This document shows, piece by piece, positions 25,210 through 33,972 of a stretch of 64,000 nt of DNA. Within the stretch, counting starts at the first letter, position 1. Each line of letters begins with the position of its first letter. The translations under genes and the position numbers were made by a program. The stretch is from Anaerocolumna sp. AGMB13020 (GTDB lineage: Bacteria > Bacillota > Clostridia > Lachnospirales > Lachnospiraceae): NCBI RefSeq assembly GCF_033100115.1, contig NZ_CP136910.1, positions 4,901,001 through 4,965,000 on the forward strand, read 5' to 3'. Under the pieces are notes generated by a model. That model did no database searches. It was not told the origin of the DNA and worked only from the letters and a program-made list of their open reading frames with translations.

Positions 25210-26499
25210 ATGCATAGAAGATCTGTTTATCGTAAAATCCTTATTCTGGTTTTGTGTATTAATATAATGGTGTTAGGTTATTTTACTTATCAGTATATTG
25301 ACAACAGCATACCGGATTCTATCAAAATCCTGGTAGGTGAAGATGAAGAATTTAATTTTAAGTTACCGATGGAAGGCAGTGTAACGAACGGAGACGTAGA
25401 TGTTCTGAGTGTAAATAATAAAACTGTGCCAAAAAGTCAGATTAAATTGAACTTTAGCCAGCCTTTTACTATCAAGTCCAGTGCTGCAGGCAGCTATAAA
25501 GTCAATCTGAAATTATTTGGATTTCTTAATTTCAAGGAAGTTACCATAGGTGTAATAGATCAAAAAGAAGTAATTCCCTGTGGGAACCCGATAGGTATTT
25601 ATATTGAGACCGATGGTGTTATGGTACTTGGTACCGGTGTAATAAACGGTGCGGACGGTTTAAATTATGAACCTTCCCTGAATAAGCTAAAGACTGGCGA
25701 TTATATAACGAAAATAAACAGCACAGTAATCCATAACAAAGAAGAATTAATTGAGGAAATACAGCATAGTGACGGAAAGGATGTAAAGATTACTTTACGT
25801 CGTGATGATAAACTTACAGAATACAAAGTTACGCCTGTTAAGACCCCGGATGGCGAGTATAAGATAGGAGCCTGGATAAGAGATAACACACAAGGCATCG
25901 GAACTCTTACCTTTATCACTCCGGATGGACAGTTTGGTGCTTTAGGGCATGGAATTACAGATATCGATACCAGTCTTCTGATGGAAATCGAGCGAGGTTA
26001 TTTATATAATGCGGACATTATGACGATCATCAAAGGAAAGCAAGGTGTTCCGGGAGAACTGATCGGGCTGATCAAGCAAAATTCGGAAGATAAAATAGGC
26101 GATATCCTGAAAAATTCAAATCAAGGTATCTTTGGCAGAATAGGCACAGGATTCGTCAAAGCAAATTCCTATGATGCAATACCAGTGGGGTTAAAACAGG
26201 AGATAAAGCTTGGACCTGCAACCATATATTCCTGTGTGGAAAATGAAGTAAAAGAATATAAAATAAATATTGACAAAATAGATCTAAATAGTCAAAGCCC
26301 AAATAAAGGAATGGTAATAAGTATAACTGATAAAGCCCTGATAGACAAAACAGGTGGAATTGTCCAAGGCATGAGCGGCAGTCCAATCATACAGAATGGC
26401 AAGATAATAGGAGCAGTAACTCACGTCTTCATACAGGATTCAACCAAAGGTTACGGGACATTTATCGAAAATATGCTTAATAATTTGGAGGATAAATAA
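25210..26499 (+). CDS. spoIVB: SpoIVB peptidase
   Basis: Serine protease (family S55) secreted from the forespore. It cleaves SpoIVFA and so triggers pro-sigma-K processing in the mother cell. A single N-terminal membrane helix (about 9-27) is followed by a PDZ domain (about 120-220, with GLNYEPSLNKLKTGDYITKIN in part). The peptidase domain has GHGITD (His 247) and QGMSGSPII (catalytic Ser 389). It has 429 residues, full length. It sits directly before spo0A, the widely conserved order. GGGAG lies 8 bases before the ATG. Confidence 0.95.
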   Translation: MHRRSVYRKILILVLCINIMVLGYFTYQYIDNSIPDSIKILVGEDEEFNFKLPMEGSVTNGDVDVLSVNNKTVPKSQIKLNFSQPFTIKSSAAGSYKVNLKLFGFLNFKEVTIGVIDQKEVIPCGNPIGIYIETDGVMVLGTGVINGADGLNYEPSLNKLKTGDYITKINSTVIHNKEELIEEIQHSDGKDVKITLRRDDKLTEYKVTPVKTPDGEYKIGAWIRDNTQGIGTLTFITPDGQFGALGHGITDIDTSLLMEIERGYLYNADIMTIIKGKQGVPGELIGLIKQNSEDKIGDILKNSNQGIFGRIGTGFVKANSYDAIPVGLKQEIKLGPATIYSCVENEVKEYKINIDKIDLNSQSPNKGMVISITDKALIDKTGGIVQGMSGSPIIQNGKIIGAVTHVFIQDSTKGYGTFIENMLNNLEDK

Positions 26500-26593
26500 A
26501 ATAAAGCTGCAATCGACCTATTGCAACTATAGCAATAAAATGCTACAGTATTTAACAATAGAAATTCTTAAAAAGAATTTTTATTATGTAAAA

Positions 26594-26610
26594 AGAAATA
26601 TAATATTTCT
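26594..26610. repeat. Palindrome AGAAATAT-A-ATATTTCT
   Basis: A perfect 8-bp inverted repeat around one base in the 481-base spoIVB-spo0A spacer. No T run follows in the right place. It could be an operator or a weak terminator of spoIVB. The rest of the spacer before 26810 shows nothing else recognisable. Confidence 0.35.
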
Positions 26611-26842
26611 TATATACACAAAACAAAAGCACCTATGTCGTAAATTGCGATAAGAAAGAATTGATAATATGGAAATATATGTATATAATATGGATATGTC
26701 AATAATTTACATTTCATTCTTCGCGTATTCTACGAATTGACTTGCTTCATCCGTAACGTAATATGTAAAAGGCTGTATATTTAAAGTTGAATACTTAAAT
26801 CTATAGAAAAAGTCGAGATTTTGTTAAAAAATATGGAAAATA

Positions 26843-26871
26843 TTGACTTGAAAGCCAATTAGAGTTATAAT
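26843..26871 (+). promoter_or_regulatory. Sigma-A promoter of spo0A
   Basis: TTGACT (26843-26848), 17 bases, TATAAT (26866-26871), about 110 bases before the GTG. AGTCGAG at 26811-26817 is a weak match to the Spo0A box TGTCGAA and could allow self-control. Confidence 0.75.
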
Positions 26872-26980
26872 ATGGTACGGATGAACTATTTTTTAGCAGG
26901 TGATTATACAAAGGAGGTAAATAAGTATTCAAGTCAGACAATTTTTTTAAGCAAAAGGAATATTTTGGGAGGAAAACAAA

Positions 26981-27784
26981 GTGGGTAAAATCAATGTAGC
27001 AATTGTGGATGACAATGAAAGAATCGTAAAGCTGTTAGAAGAAATCTTAAAGGGAGACTCAGATATTGAAGTAGTAGGAACAGCTGACAATGGTATCGAC
27101 GCACTGGATGTTATACGGGATAAGAAGCCGGATGTAGTTCTTTTGGATTTGATAATGCCTAAATTGGATGGTTTGGGTGTTATGGAAAAGGTCAGGTTGG
27201 ATGAAAGTTTTAAAAGTATACCGGCATTTATTGTGATTACTGCAATCGGGCAGGAAGGTGTAACTGAGAATGCATTTGAATTAGGTGCAAGTTACTATAT
27301 TATGAAACCCTTTGATAACAATATGGTTCTTACGAGAATCAAACAGATCAGAGGAGATTTACATAATACAAAAGTATTTGAAAATCACCGTGTAAGCACT
27401 TATGAGAGTAAGGATGATTACAAGGAAAGAAATCTGGAATCCGATGTAACAAATATAATTCATGAAATAGGGGTGCCTGCCCACATTAAAGGATATCAGT
27501 ATCTTAGAGATGCTATTATGATGTCTGTAAATGACAGTGAAATGTTAAATTCTATTACAAAGCTGTTATATCCGTCCATTGCAAAACGTCATAAGACAAC
27601 GCCCAGCAGAGTTGAAAGAGCTATCAGACATGCTATAGAAGTTGCATGGAGCAGAGGAAAAATGGACACCATAGATGAATTATTTGGTTATACTGTTAGT
27701 AACGGCAAAGGAAAGCCGACCAATTCTGAATTTGTAGCTCTAATTGCTGACAAAATCAGACTGGAATATAAATTAAGAGCATAA
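26981..27784 (+). CDS. spo0A: sporulation transcription factor Spo0A
   Basis: Master response regulator of sporulation. The receiver domain (1-120) has D10, D11, the phospho-acceptor D56 in [10 protein letters not shown], and K109 in YIMKPFD. The C-terminal DNA-binding domain (about 150-267) includes [21 protein letters not shown] (named, key residues H-E-I-G-x-P-A-H-I-K-G) and the recognition helix [14 protein letters not shown]. It has 267 residues. The start is GTG at 26981 with GGGAGG 8 bases upstream. It is monocistronic, with its own sigma-A promoter and a strong terminator. Confidence 0.97.
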   Translation: MGKINVAIVDDNERIVKLLEEILKGDSDIEVVGTADNGIDALDVIRDKKPDVVLLDLIMPKLDGLGVMEKVRLDESFKSIPAFIVITAIGQEGVTENAFELGASYYIMKPFDNNMVLTRIKQIRGDLHNTKVFENHRVSTYESKDDYKERNLESDVTNIIHEIGVPAHIKGYQYLRDAIMMSVNDSEMLNSITKLLYPSIAKRHKTTPSRVERAIRHAIEVAWSRGKMDTIDELFGYTVSNGKGKPTNSEFVALIADKIRLEYKLRA

Positions 27785-27814
27785 CAGCTATCAGACATTG
27801 CTGTTAGAATTACA

Positions 27815-27871
27815 CTGCTTCAGTAAAAGGGGTACGAGCGCCAGGCGTTCGTTTTACTGAAGCAGTTTTTT
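27815..27871 (+). terminator. Terminator after spo0A
   Basis: A 14-bp perfect stem CTGCTTCAGTAAAA (27815-27828) with TTTTACTGAAGCAG (27852-27865) is topped by a second short stem (ACGAGCG/CGTTCGT) and followed by six T. Confidence 0.93.
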
Positions 27872-27882
27872 AATGAAAAAAC

Positions 27883-27911
27883 TTCACTAACAAAGGAAAA
27901 TCATGTATAAT
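27883..27911 (+). promoter_or_regulatory. Candidate promoter of glgA
   Basis: TTCACT (27883-27888), 17 bases, TATAAT (27906-27911), about 90 bases before the glgA start. Confidence 0.55.
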
Positions 27912-27997
27912 TAATACATTAAAACATAGAATGGATTTATTGATGTAGCTTATATTTCAAATTTTGTGCTGTCCTTACGGCAGAATGCGAGGTAAAA

Positions 27998-29440
27998 ATG
28001 AAAAAAATATTATTTGCAGCTTCTGAATGTGTTCCATTTTTAAAGACAGGTGGTCTTGCAGATGTTGTAGGTGCCTTACCCAAATACATTAATAAAGATA
28101 AGTACGATATACGCGTCGTAATGCCAAATTACAAAGCGATACCAGAGGTATTGAAAGAAAAAATGGAGTTTAAATGCAGTTTCTATATGGATTTATCCTG
28201 GAGAAACAAGTATGTAGGCTTGTTTGAGATACAGGAAGGTGGAATACATTACTATTTTATCGATAATGAGTTTTATTTTTGCGGAAATACACCTTATGGG
28301 AACATTTACGAAGATATAGAGAAGTTTGCATTTTTTTCAAAAGCTGTTTTATCAATTCTTCCTTTAATTGAATTCAAACCGGATATTATACACTGTCATG
28401 ACTGGCAGACAGGTCTGATACCCGTTTATCTAAAGGATTTATTTTCAGGAGATGCATTTTTTAGCGGAATAAGATCAATAATGACAATACATAATTTGAA
28501 ATTCCAGGGAGTCTGGGATGTAAAAACAGTGAAAGATGTGACCGGACTATCCGACTATTATTTTACGCCGGATAAACTGGAGGCATACGGAGATGCAAAC
28601 TATTTAAAAGGTGGTATCACCTATGCTGACAAGGTGACTACGGTAAGTAAGACTTATGCTGAAGAAATAAAAACCCCCTATTACGGAGAAGGTTTGGATG
28701 GTCTGATGCGGGCAAGGAGCAATTCTCTGGAGGGAATCATAAATGGTATAGATTATGAAGAATATGATCCTGCTACTGATAAGCTCATTCCAATACAATA
28801 TAACAGTAAAAATTTCAGAAAAGAAAAGTGTAAGAATAAGAAGGCATTACAGGAAGAGTTGGGCTTAGAAGTAAATCCGAAAAAATTCATGATAGGAATT
28901 GTATCCCGACTAACTGATCAAAAGGGCTTGGATCTGATTGACTGCGTAATTGAAAGCATCTGTTCGGAAGATACTCAATTAGTGGTGGTTGGAACCGGAG
29001 AAGCTAAATATGAAAACCTTTTTCGGCATTATGCCTGGAAATATGGTGACCGGGTATCTGCCAGTATATTTTTCTCAGAGGAAAGAGCCCACAGGGTTTA
29101 TGCGGCTTGTGATGCTTTTTTGATGCCGTCTTTGTTTGAACCCTGCGGTCTGAGCCAATTAATAAGCTTGCGCTACGGAACGGTACCCATTGTCAGGGAA
29201 ACCGGAGGACTAATGGATACTGTCATAGCTTATAACGAATTTGATAATTCAGGTACAGGTTTTTGCTTTCACAATTATAACGCCCACGAAATGCTGTCTG
29301 TTATTAATTATGCCAAAAATGTCTTTTATAATAAAAAAAGAGAGTGGAATAAAATAGTAGACCGTGGAATGGCTATGGATTATTCCTGGAAGAATTCGGC
29401 TGCACTCTATGAAGCGCTGTATGACAATATGATACAATAA
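27998..29440 (+). CDS. glgA: glycogen synthase (ADP-glucose type)
   Basis: GT5 glucosyltransferase that extends alpha-1,4-glucan from ADP-glucose. The N-terminal KTGGLADVVGALPK (16-29) is the ADP-glucose binding motif. HCHDWQTGLIPVYLK, SRLTDQKGLDLI and the C-terminal MPSLFEPCGLSQLISLRYGTVPIV (E-P-C-G-L key residues) follow. It has 480 residues. No other glg gene is near, so glycogen synthesis genes are dispersed in this genome. The ATG has GCGAGG 6 bases upstream. Confidence 0.95.
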   Translation: MKKILFAASECVPFLKTGGLADVVGALPKYINKDKYDIRVVMPNYKAIPEVLKEKMEFKCSFYMDLSWRNKYVGLFEIQEGGIHYYFIDNEFYFCGNTPYGNIYEDIEKFAFFSKAVLSILPLIEFKPDIIHCHDWQTGLIPVYLKDLFSGDAFFSGIRSIMTIHNLKFQGVWDVKTVKDVTGLSDYYFTPDKLEAYGDANYLKGGITYADKVTTVSKTYAEEIKTPYYGEGLDGLMRARSNSLEGIINGIDYEEYDPATDKLIPIQYNSKNFRKEKCKNKKALQEELGLEVNPKKFMIGIVSRLTDQKGLDLIDCVIESICSEDTQLVVVGTGEAKYENLFRHYAWKYGDRVSASIFFSEERAHRVYAACDAFLMPSLFEPCGLSQLISLRYGTVPIVRETGGLMDTVIAYNEFDNSGTGFCFHNYNAHEMLSVINYAKNVFYNKKREWNKIVDRGMAMDYSWKNSAALYEALYDNMIQ

Positions 29441-29606
29441 TATTTTTAAAATTACTAAAAATAATAACAAAGAATGTTTTAGAATAAAAATATATACTCT
29501 TTTTTTCCTGCATAAGAAAGAGACCTCTAAGCAATAATAAGTCTAGATAATAAAGCAAAATTTTATGGCTGTTATCTGAGAATATACGTATAAGGAGGAA
29601 ATATGA

Positions 29607-29792
29607 ATGAGTAATTTATCTAAACTTGATGTTCAGAATTTAAGACACCTTTTAGTCTTCGGAGAATCTGATAAACAGAAATACCAGACCTATGCGGAGC
29701 AGTGCACAGATCCCAATGTGAAACAGTTTTTCCAGAAAGAAGTGCAGTCATCTGAGCAAACAAGACAGAAACTAATTCAATTTCTTAAATAG
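29607..29792 (+). CDS. small helical protein, spore coat-associated candidate
   Basis: A 61-residue, highly polar, helical protein (LDVQNLRHLLVFGESDKQKY..., ending RQKLIQFLK), with no signal or membrane segment. It lies 11 bases before a CotF-like gene and has the look of the short partner seen beside coat F genes. I do not recognise it firmly. The start ATG at 29607 has AAGGAGG 8 bases away. It overlaps another ATG at 29603 that opens only a two-codon frame. Confidence 0.6.
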   Translation: MSNLSKLDVQNLRHLLVFGESDKQKYQTYAEQCTDPNVKQFFQKEVQSSEQTRQKLIQFLK

Positions 29793-29803
29793 GAGGTTTC
29801 AAT

Positions 29804-30094
29804 ATGCAGGAACAAGCAATGGTAACAGACGCTCTTAGTTCAATTAATGCAGGTTTAAAAAGTCTAGGAGATATGATTTCCCAGGCAGAAGATCAGGAAC
29901 TCAGACAGACATTACAGCAGATGAGAAATGATGCAGAAACCTGCCAGCATGAGCTGTATACAATAGCAAAAAATAAAAATTATTATCCTCCCTCACAAAA
30001 AGCGACAGAGGAAGAGATAACAAACCTGAGAAATATCGCTAACCAGACAGTACAGTCCTCTCAAAGCGGACAAGCAGCACAAGGCATGAGATAA
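29804..30094 (+). CDS. CotF-like spore coat protein candidate
   Basis: A 96-residue helical protein (MVTDALSSINAGLKSLGDMI, then DQELRQTLQQMRNDAETCQHELY). The C-terminal part, KNKNYYPPSQKATEEEI, resembles coat F family proteins, where a ferritin-like helix pair precedes a Y-x-P-x segment. The Gln/Ser-rich tail ends QAAQGMR. TAGGAGG sits before the ATG. If correct it would be a mother-cell product packed on the spore, but I see no clear sigma-E or sigma-K promoter. Confidence 0.6.
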   Translation: MQEQAMVTDALSSINAGLKSLGDMISQAEDQELRQTLQQMRNDAETCQHELYTIAKNKNYYPPSQKATEEEITNLRNIANQTVQSSQSGQAAQGMR

Positions 30095-30126
30095 CAATAG
30101 AAGGTCCTATCAAATGTCATAGAAAT

Positions 30127-30187
30127 GAATTCGGCAGGGAGTCCATGGAACATACTGCACCTGCAGTATACTCCCGTGTCCGGATTC
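30127..30187. other. Long imperfect hairpin after coat-like genes
   Basis: GAATTCGG (30127-30134) pairs with CCGGATTC (30180-30187). GGGAGT (30137-30142) pairs with ACTCCC (30170-30175). ATACTGC (30152-30158) pairs with GCAGTAT (30163-30169). The only large irregularity is a 9-base bulge. No T run follows, so it is not an ordinary terminator. The remainder of the 397-base spacer holds the gap promoter. Confidence 0.55.
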
Positions 30188-30339
30188 CTCCTTATGCCAT
30201 ATTGCATTTGATTTCTTATGATTTCTTCCGTGAATAAATGTAAATGGAAAAATATTACTGATAAAATGCACAAAGATTTATGTCTCTGTAATCTTTTTAT
30301 GAATTATCTATTAATCTTATTTGAATTTATATTTTGTAC

Positions 30340-30368
30340 TTGATATTTTCCTATAAAAAAGGTAAAAT
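30340..30368 (+). promoter_or_regulatory. Sigma-A promoter of gap
   Basis: TTGATA (30340-30345), 17 bases, TAAAAT (30363-30368), giving a leader of about 115 bases. Confidence 0.65.
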
Positions 30369-30491
30369 AATATAGTGTTTGAGAAAATTTTGTCAATCAT
30401 GCTGGTTAATAGCTGTCGCTCCTACATAAGACTATTGTTATGGAACATATGGCAGCATATTATAAAATTAACAATTAGGAGGAATATAATC

Positions 30492-31505
30492 ATGGCAGTA
30501 AAAGTAGCAATTAATGGTTTCGGACGTATTGGACGTCTTGCATTCAGACAGATGTTTGGAGCAGAGGGATATGAAATCGTAGCTATCAACGACTTAACAA
30601 ATCCTAAAATGCTTGCACACTTATTAAAATATGATACAGCACAGGGAAGATACGCTTTAGCAGATAAAGTTGAAGCAAAAGAGTCTTCTATCGTAGTAGA
30701 TGGTAAAGAAATCAAAATCTATGCTGAGAAAAACGCAGCAGACCTTCCTTGGGGAGAAATCGGTGTAGACGTAGTTCTTGAGTGTACTGGATTCTATGTA
30801 TCTAAAGCAAAATCTCAGGCTCATATCGATGCAGGTGCTAAGAAGGTTGTAATCTCTGCTCCCGCAGGTGATGATCTTCCTACAATCGTATTCGGTGTTA
30901 ACGAGAATACATTAACAGCAGCAGATACTATCATTTCTGCAGCTTCTTGTACAACAAACTGCTTAGCTCCTATGGCTAAAACATTAAATGACTTATCCGA
31001 AATTGAAAAAGGCTTCATGACAACAATTCACTCCTATACTGGTGACCAGATGACATTAGATGGTCCTCATCCTAAGGGAGATTTAAGAAGAGCTCGTGCA
31101 GCTGCTGAAAATATCGTTCCTAACTCTACTGGTGCTGCTAAAGCTATCGGTCTTGTTATTCCTGAGTTAGCTGGTAAATTAGACGGTGCTGCTCAGCGTG
31201 TACCTACCCCTACTGGTTCTATCACAGAATTAGTTGCTGTTACCAAGAGCAAAGTAACAAAAGATGATGTTAACAAAGCTATGAAAGCAGCAGCTAGCGC
31301 ATCTTTCGGTTACACAGAAGAAGAATTAGTATCTTCCGATATCATTGGTATCAGTGAAGGTTCTTTATTCGATGCAACTCAGACAAAGGTTACTCCTCTT
31401 GATGGGGACAAGACTTTAGTAAAAGTTGTTTCCTGGTATGACAATGAGAATTCCTACACTAGCCAGATGGTTAGAACAATCAAATTCTTTGCTGAGTTAG
31501 CATAA
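30492..31505 (+). CDS. gap: glyceraldehyde-3-phosphate dehydrogenase
   Basis: Oxidises glyceraldehyde-3-phosphate with NAD and phosphate. It starts [19 protein letters not shown] and has the active site [12 protein letters not shown] (Cys 153), then HSYTGDQ and the C-terminal [15 protein letters not shown]. It has 337 residues from the ATG at 30492, which has AGGAGG 9 bases upstream. The longer open frame from 30375 is not family-like. Codon use is strongly biased toward a small set, as expected for a highly expressed gene. It leads the glycolytic run but is separated from pgk by a terminator-like hairpin. Confidence 0.97.
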   Translation: MAVKVAINGFGRIGRLAFRQMFGAEGYEIVAINDLTNPKMLAHLLKYDTAQGRYALADKVEAKESSIVVDGKEIKIYAEKNAADLPWGEIGVDVVLECTGFYVSKAKSQAHIDAGAKKVVISAPAGDDLPTIVFGVNENTLTAADTIISAASCTTNCLAPMAKTLNDLSEIEKGFMTTIHSYTGDQMTLDGPHPKGDLRRARAAAENIVPNSTGAAKAIGLVIPELAGKLDGAAQRVPTPTGSITELVAVTKSKVTKDDVNKAMKAAASASFGYTEEELVSSDIIGISEGSLFDATQTKVTPLDGDKTLVKVVSWYDNENSYTSQMVRTIKFFAELA

Positions 31506-31557
31506 TAGTTATTGCATAGTAATATTTGCATAATTCATTAACAGTATTTATTTTTGC

Positions 31558-31585
31558 TTGTTACGGAATAGGAATTTGCTATAAT
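31558..31585 (+). promoter_or_regulatory. Candidate promoter in the gap-pgk spacer
   Basis: TTGTTA (31558-31563), 16 bases, TATAAT (31580-31585). A start near 31592 would place a long hairpin at once downstream. Confidence 0.55.
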
Positions 31586-31607
31586 TTATAATTATATTGA
31601 TCCTTAA

Positions 31608-31686
31608 TGGGTCCGGTCTTTGTAAGCAAAGTCGAGGAACGTTAACCGAACCCTCTGCTTTGCTATAAAGATCGGGCTCATTTTTT
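31608..31686 (+). terminator. Long hairpin with T run between gap and pgk (terminator or attenuator)
   Basis: About 23 nearly continuous pairs join 31608-31631 (TGGGTCCGGTCTTTG start) with 31656-31680 (ending CTTTGC...GGGCTCA), several of them G-U, with an inner GAGG/CCTC pairing, and six T follow. It ends gap transcripts. Because a promoter lies just before it, it may also attenuate pgk transcription. Confidence 0.75.
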
Positions 31687-31725
31687 ATAAGAATATTTAT
31701 TAGAACATATTGAAAGGAGTCTATT

Positions 31726-32922
31726 ATGTTAAATAAAAAGTCAGTAGATGATATTAACGTTAAAGGCAAAAGAGTATTAGTACGTTGTGATTTCAATGTA
31801 CCTTTACAGGAAGGTAGAATTACAGATGAGAACCGTCTGGTAGCAGCACTTCCCACTATTCAGAAATTAATCAAAGATGGCGGCAAGGTTATTCTTTGCT
31901 CTCACCTTGGTAAACCGAAGGGTGAGCCTAAGCCTGAATTATCCTTAGCTCCTGTAGCTGTAAGACTTGCAGAGCTATTAGGACAGCCTGTTAAATTTGC
32001 AGCTGATGCTACAGTAATAGGCGAGAATGCAAAAAAAGCTGTTGCTGAAATGCAGGATGGTGAAGTGGTTCTTCTTGAGAATACACGTTATAGAGCAGAA
32101 GAGACAAAGAATGTAGATGCATTCAGTGAAGATCTTGCTTCTATCACAGATATATTCGTAAACGATGCTTTCGGTACTGCTCACAGAGCACACTGCTCCA
32201 ACGTTGGTATCACAAAATATGTTGATACTGCAGTAGTTGGATACTTAATGCAGAAAGAAATCGATTTCCTTGGCAATGCTGTTAATAATCCGGAGAGACC
32301 TTTCGTGGCAATTCTTGGAGGCTCTAAAGTTTCCAGTAAGATTTCTGTTATCAACAACCTTCTTGACAAAGTGGATACGCTTATCATTGGTGGAGGTATG
32401 GCCTTTACCTTCATGAAGGCAAAGGGAGAAGAAATCGGAAGTTCTATGTTGGAAGCAGATTATCTTGATTATGCAAAAGAAATGATTGAGAAAGCAGCTC
32501 AGAAAGGTGTTAAGTTATTAATACCTGTTGATACCATCGCTGCGAAATCTTTTTCTAATGACGCAGAATTCAAAACAGTAACCAGTGAAGAAGGAATTGA
32601 AGAAGGCTGGTTAGGTCTTGATATCGGTGAGAAAACTAGCAAGCTTTACGCAGATGCTGTAAAAGAAGCTAAGACTGTAGTATGGAACGGACCTATGGGT
32701 GTTTTCGAAATGTCTAATTTTGCCAACGGAACTATCGCAGTTGCGAAAGCACTTGCAGAAATTGATGCAACAACCATTATCGGTGGTGGTGATTCAGCAG
32801 CGGCTGTTAATATCTTAGGCTTTGGTGATAAGATGACTCATATATCAACAGGCGGCGGCGCTTCTCTTGAATTCCTGGAAGGAAAAGAACTTCCTGGTGT
32901 AGCAGCAGCTAACGATAAATAA
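31726..32922 (+). CDS. pgk: phosphoglycerate kinase
   Basis: Makes ATP and 3-phosphoglycerate from 1,3-bisphosphoglycerate. It contains [65 protein letters not shown] and GGGDSAAAV, in the family order. It has 398 residues, normal length. AAAGGAG precedes the ATG. Codon use is highly biased, as in gap. Confidence 0.97.
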   Translation: MLNKKSVDDINVKGKRVLVRCDFNVPLQEGRITDENRLVAALPTIQKLIKDGGKVILCSHLGKPKGEPKPELSLAPVAVRLAELLGQPVKFAADATVIGENAKKAVAEMQDGEVVLLENTRYRAEETKNVDAFSEDLASITDIFVNDAFGTAHRAHCSNVGITKYVDTAVVGYLMQKEIDFLGNAVNNPERPFVAILGGSKVSSKISVINNLLDKVDTLIIGGGMAFTFMKAKGEEIGSSMLEADYLDYAKEMIEKAAQKGVKLLIPVDTIAAKSFSNDAEFKTVTSEEGIEEGWLGLDIGEKTSKLYADAVKEAKTVVWNGPMGVFEMSNFANGTIAVAKALAEIDATTIIGGGDSAAAVNILGFGDKMTHISTGGGASLEFLEGKELPGVAAANDK

Positions 32923-32967
32923 TAAGTACTTGATTCATAGCATAAAGTCACAGTAGTATATAATATC

Positions 32968-33005
32968 AGGGACTGACAGCTTCGATGCCTGACAGTCCCT
33001 TTTCT
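32968..33005 (+). terminator. Weak terminator or attenuator between pgk and tpiA
   Basis: AGGGACTG (32968-32975) pairs with CAGTCCCT (32993-33000), followed by TTTTCTT. The tpiA ribosome site lies directly after, so partial read-through is likely. Confidence 0.6.
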
Positions 33006-33025
33006 TAAGGAAAAGGAGAAATAAA

Positions 33026-33772
33026 ATGCGTAGAAAAATTATAGCCGGTAACTGGAAAATGAATAAAACTACCAGTGAGACCGTAACTCTTATCAATCAG
33101 TTAAAACCCCTTGTAGCAACAGAAGATGCGGACGTTGTATTTTGCGTTCCCGCTATATCCTTAACAACAGCAGTAGAAGCAGCAAAGGGTTCCAATATAC
33201 AGATTGGTGCTGAGAATATGCATTTTGAAGAAAATGGTGCCTATACAGGAGAAATCGCTCCTGGAATGCTCGATGATATCGGTGTTCGCTATGTAATTAT
33301 CGGACATTCTGAGAGAAGAGAGTATTTTGCGGAATCCGATGTAACCGTAAATAAGAAAGTACTGAAAGCTTTCGAGCATGGAATTACACCCATTGTCTGC
33401 TGTGGTGAATCTCTTACCCAGAGAGAGCAGGGCGTAACGATTGACTTTATCCGTCAGCAGATTAAAATTGCTTTCTTAAACGTAACTCCTGACCAGGCAA
33501 AAACAGCTGTCATTGCCTATGAGCCTATCTGGGCTATTGGAACCGGCAAAGTAGCAACCTCTGCTCAGGCACAGGAAGTGTGTAAAGCAATTCGTGAGTG
33601 CATCGCTGAAATCTATGATACAGATACAGCAGCAGCCATCCGTATCCAATACGGCGGAAGTGTTACAGCTGATTCTGCAGCAGAGTTATTTGCACAGCCT
33701 GATATCGACGGCGGATTAGTTGGCGGCGCAAGCTTAAAGCCTGATTTCGGGAAAATTGTTAATTATAAATAA
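33026..33772 (+). CDS. tpiA: triosephosphate isomerase
   Basis: Interconverts dihydroxyacetone phosphate and glyceraldehyde-3-phosphate. It contains AGNWKMNKT (Lys), [10 protein letters not shown] (His), [12 protein letters not shown] (catalytic Glu) and IQYGGSV, with [13 protein letters not shown] at the end. It has 248 residues. AAGGAG lies 7 bases before the ATG. Confidence 0.97.
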   Translation: MRRKIIAGNWKMNKTTSETVTLINQLKPLVATEDADVVFCVPAISLTTAVEAAKGSNIQIGAENMHFEENGAYTGEIAPGMLDDIGVRYVIIGHSERREYFAESDVTVNKKVLKAFEHGITPIVCCGESLTQREQGVTIDFIRQQIKIAFLNVTPDQAKTAVIAYEPIWAIGTGKVATSAQAQEVCKAIRECIAEIYDTDTAAAIRIQYGGSVTADSAAELFAQPDIDGGLVGGASLKPDFGKIVNYK

Positions 33773-33903
33773 TATAAATGAAAATGCTTTTCATAATCTA
33801 AAGTTTCATTTATAATGATATTGTAAAACCGTCTTACATAAGGTGAATAATCTTATGTAAGATTTCGCAGTTAAAACTGCCAGACATAATGAAGTGATAT
33901 GAG

Positions 33904-33951
33904 GCTCACAATTTATTCTAACCAAACAGATGTGAAACATCTTTCGTGAGC
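33904..33951 (+). promoter_or_regulatory. Two-stem structure in gpmI leader
   Basis: GCTCAC (33904-33909) pairs with GTGAGC (33946-33951), enclosing GATGT (33929-33933) with ACATC (33937-33941). The ribosome site AAAAGGAG lies a few bases after. It is not followed by T, so it is a leader structure rather than a terminator. Confidence 0.45.
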
Positions 33952-33972
33952 TCCAGGAAAAGGAGTGTTCAT

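Noticed and set aside
26911..26950. Leader peptide after the strong AAAGGAGG upstream of spo0A
   Set aside because: No ATG, GTG or TTG lies at working distance; only an ATT followed by seven codons would be possible.
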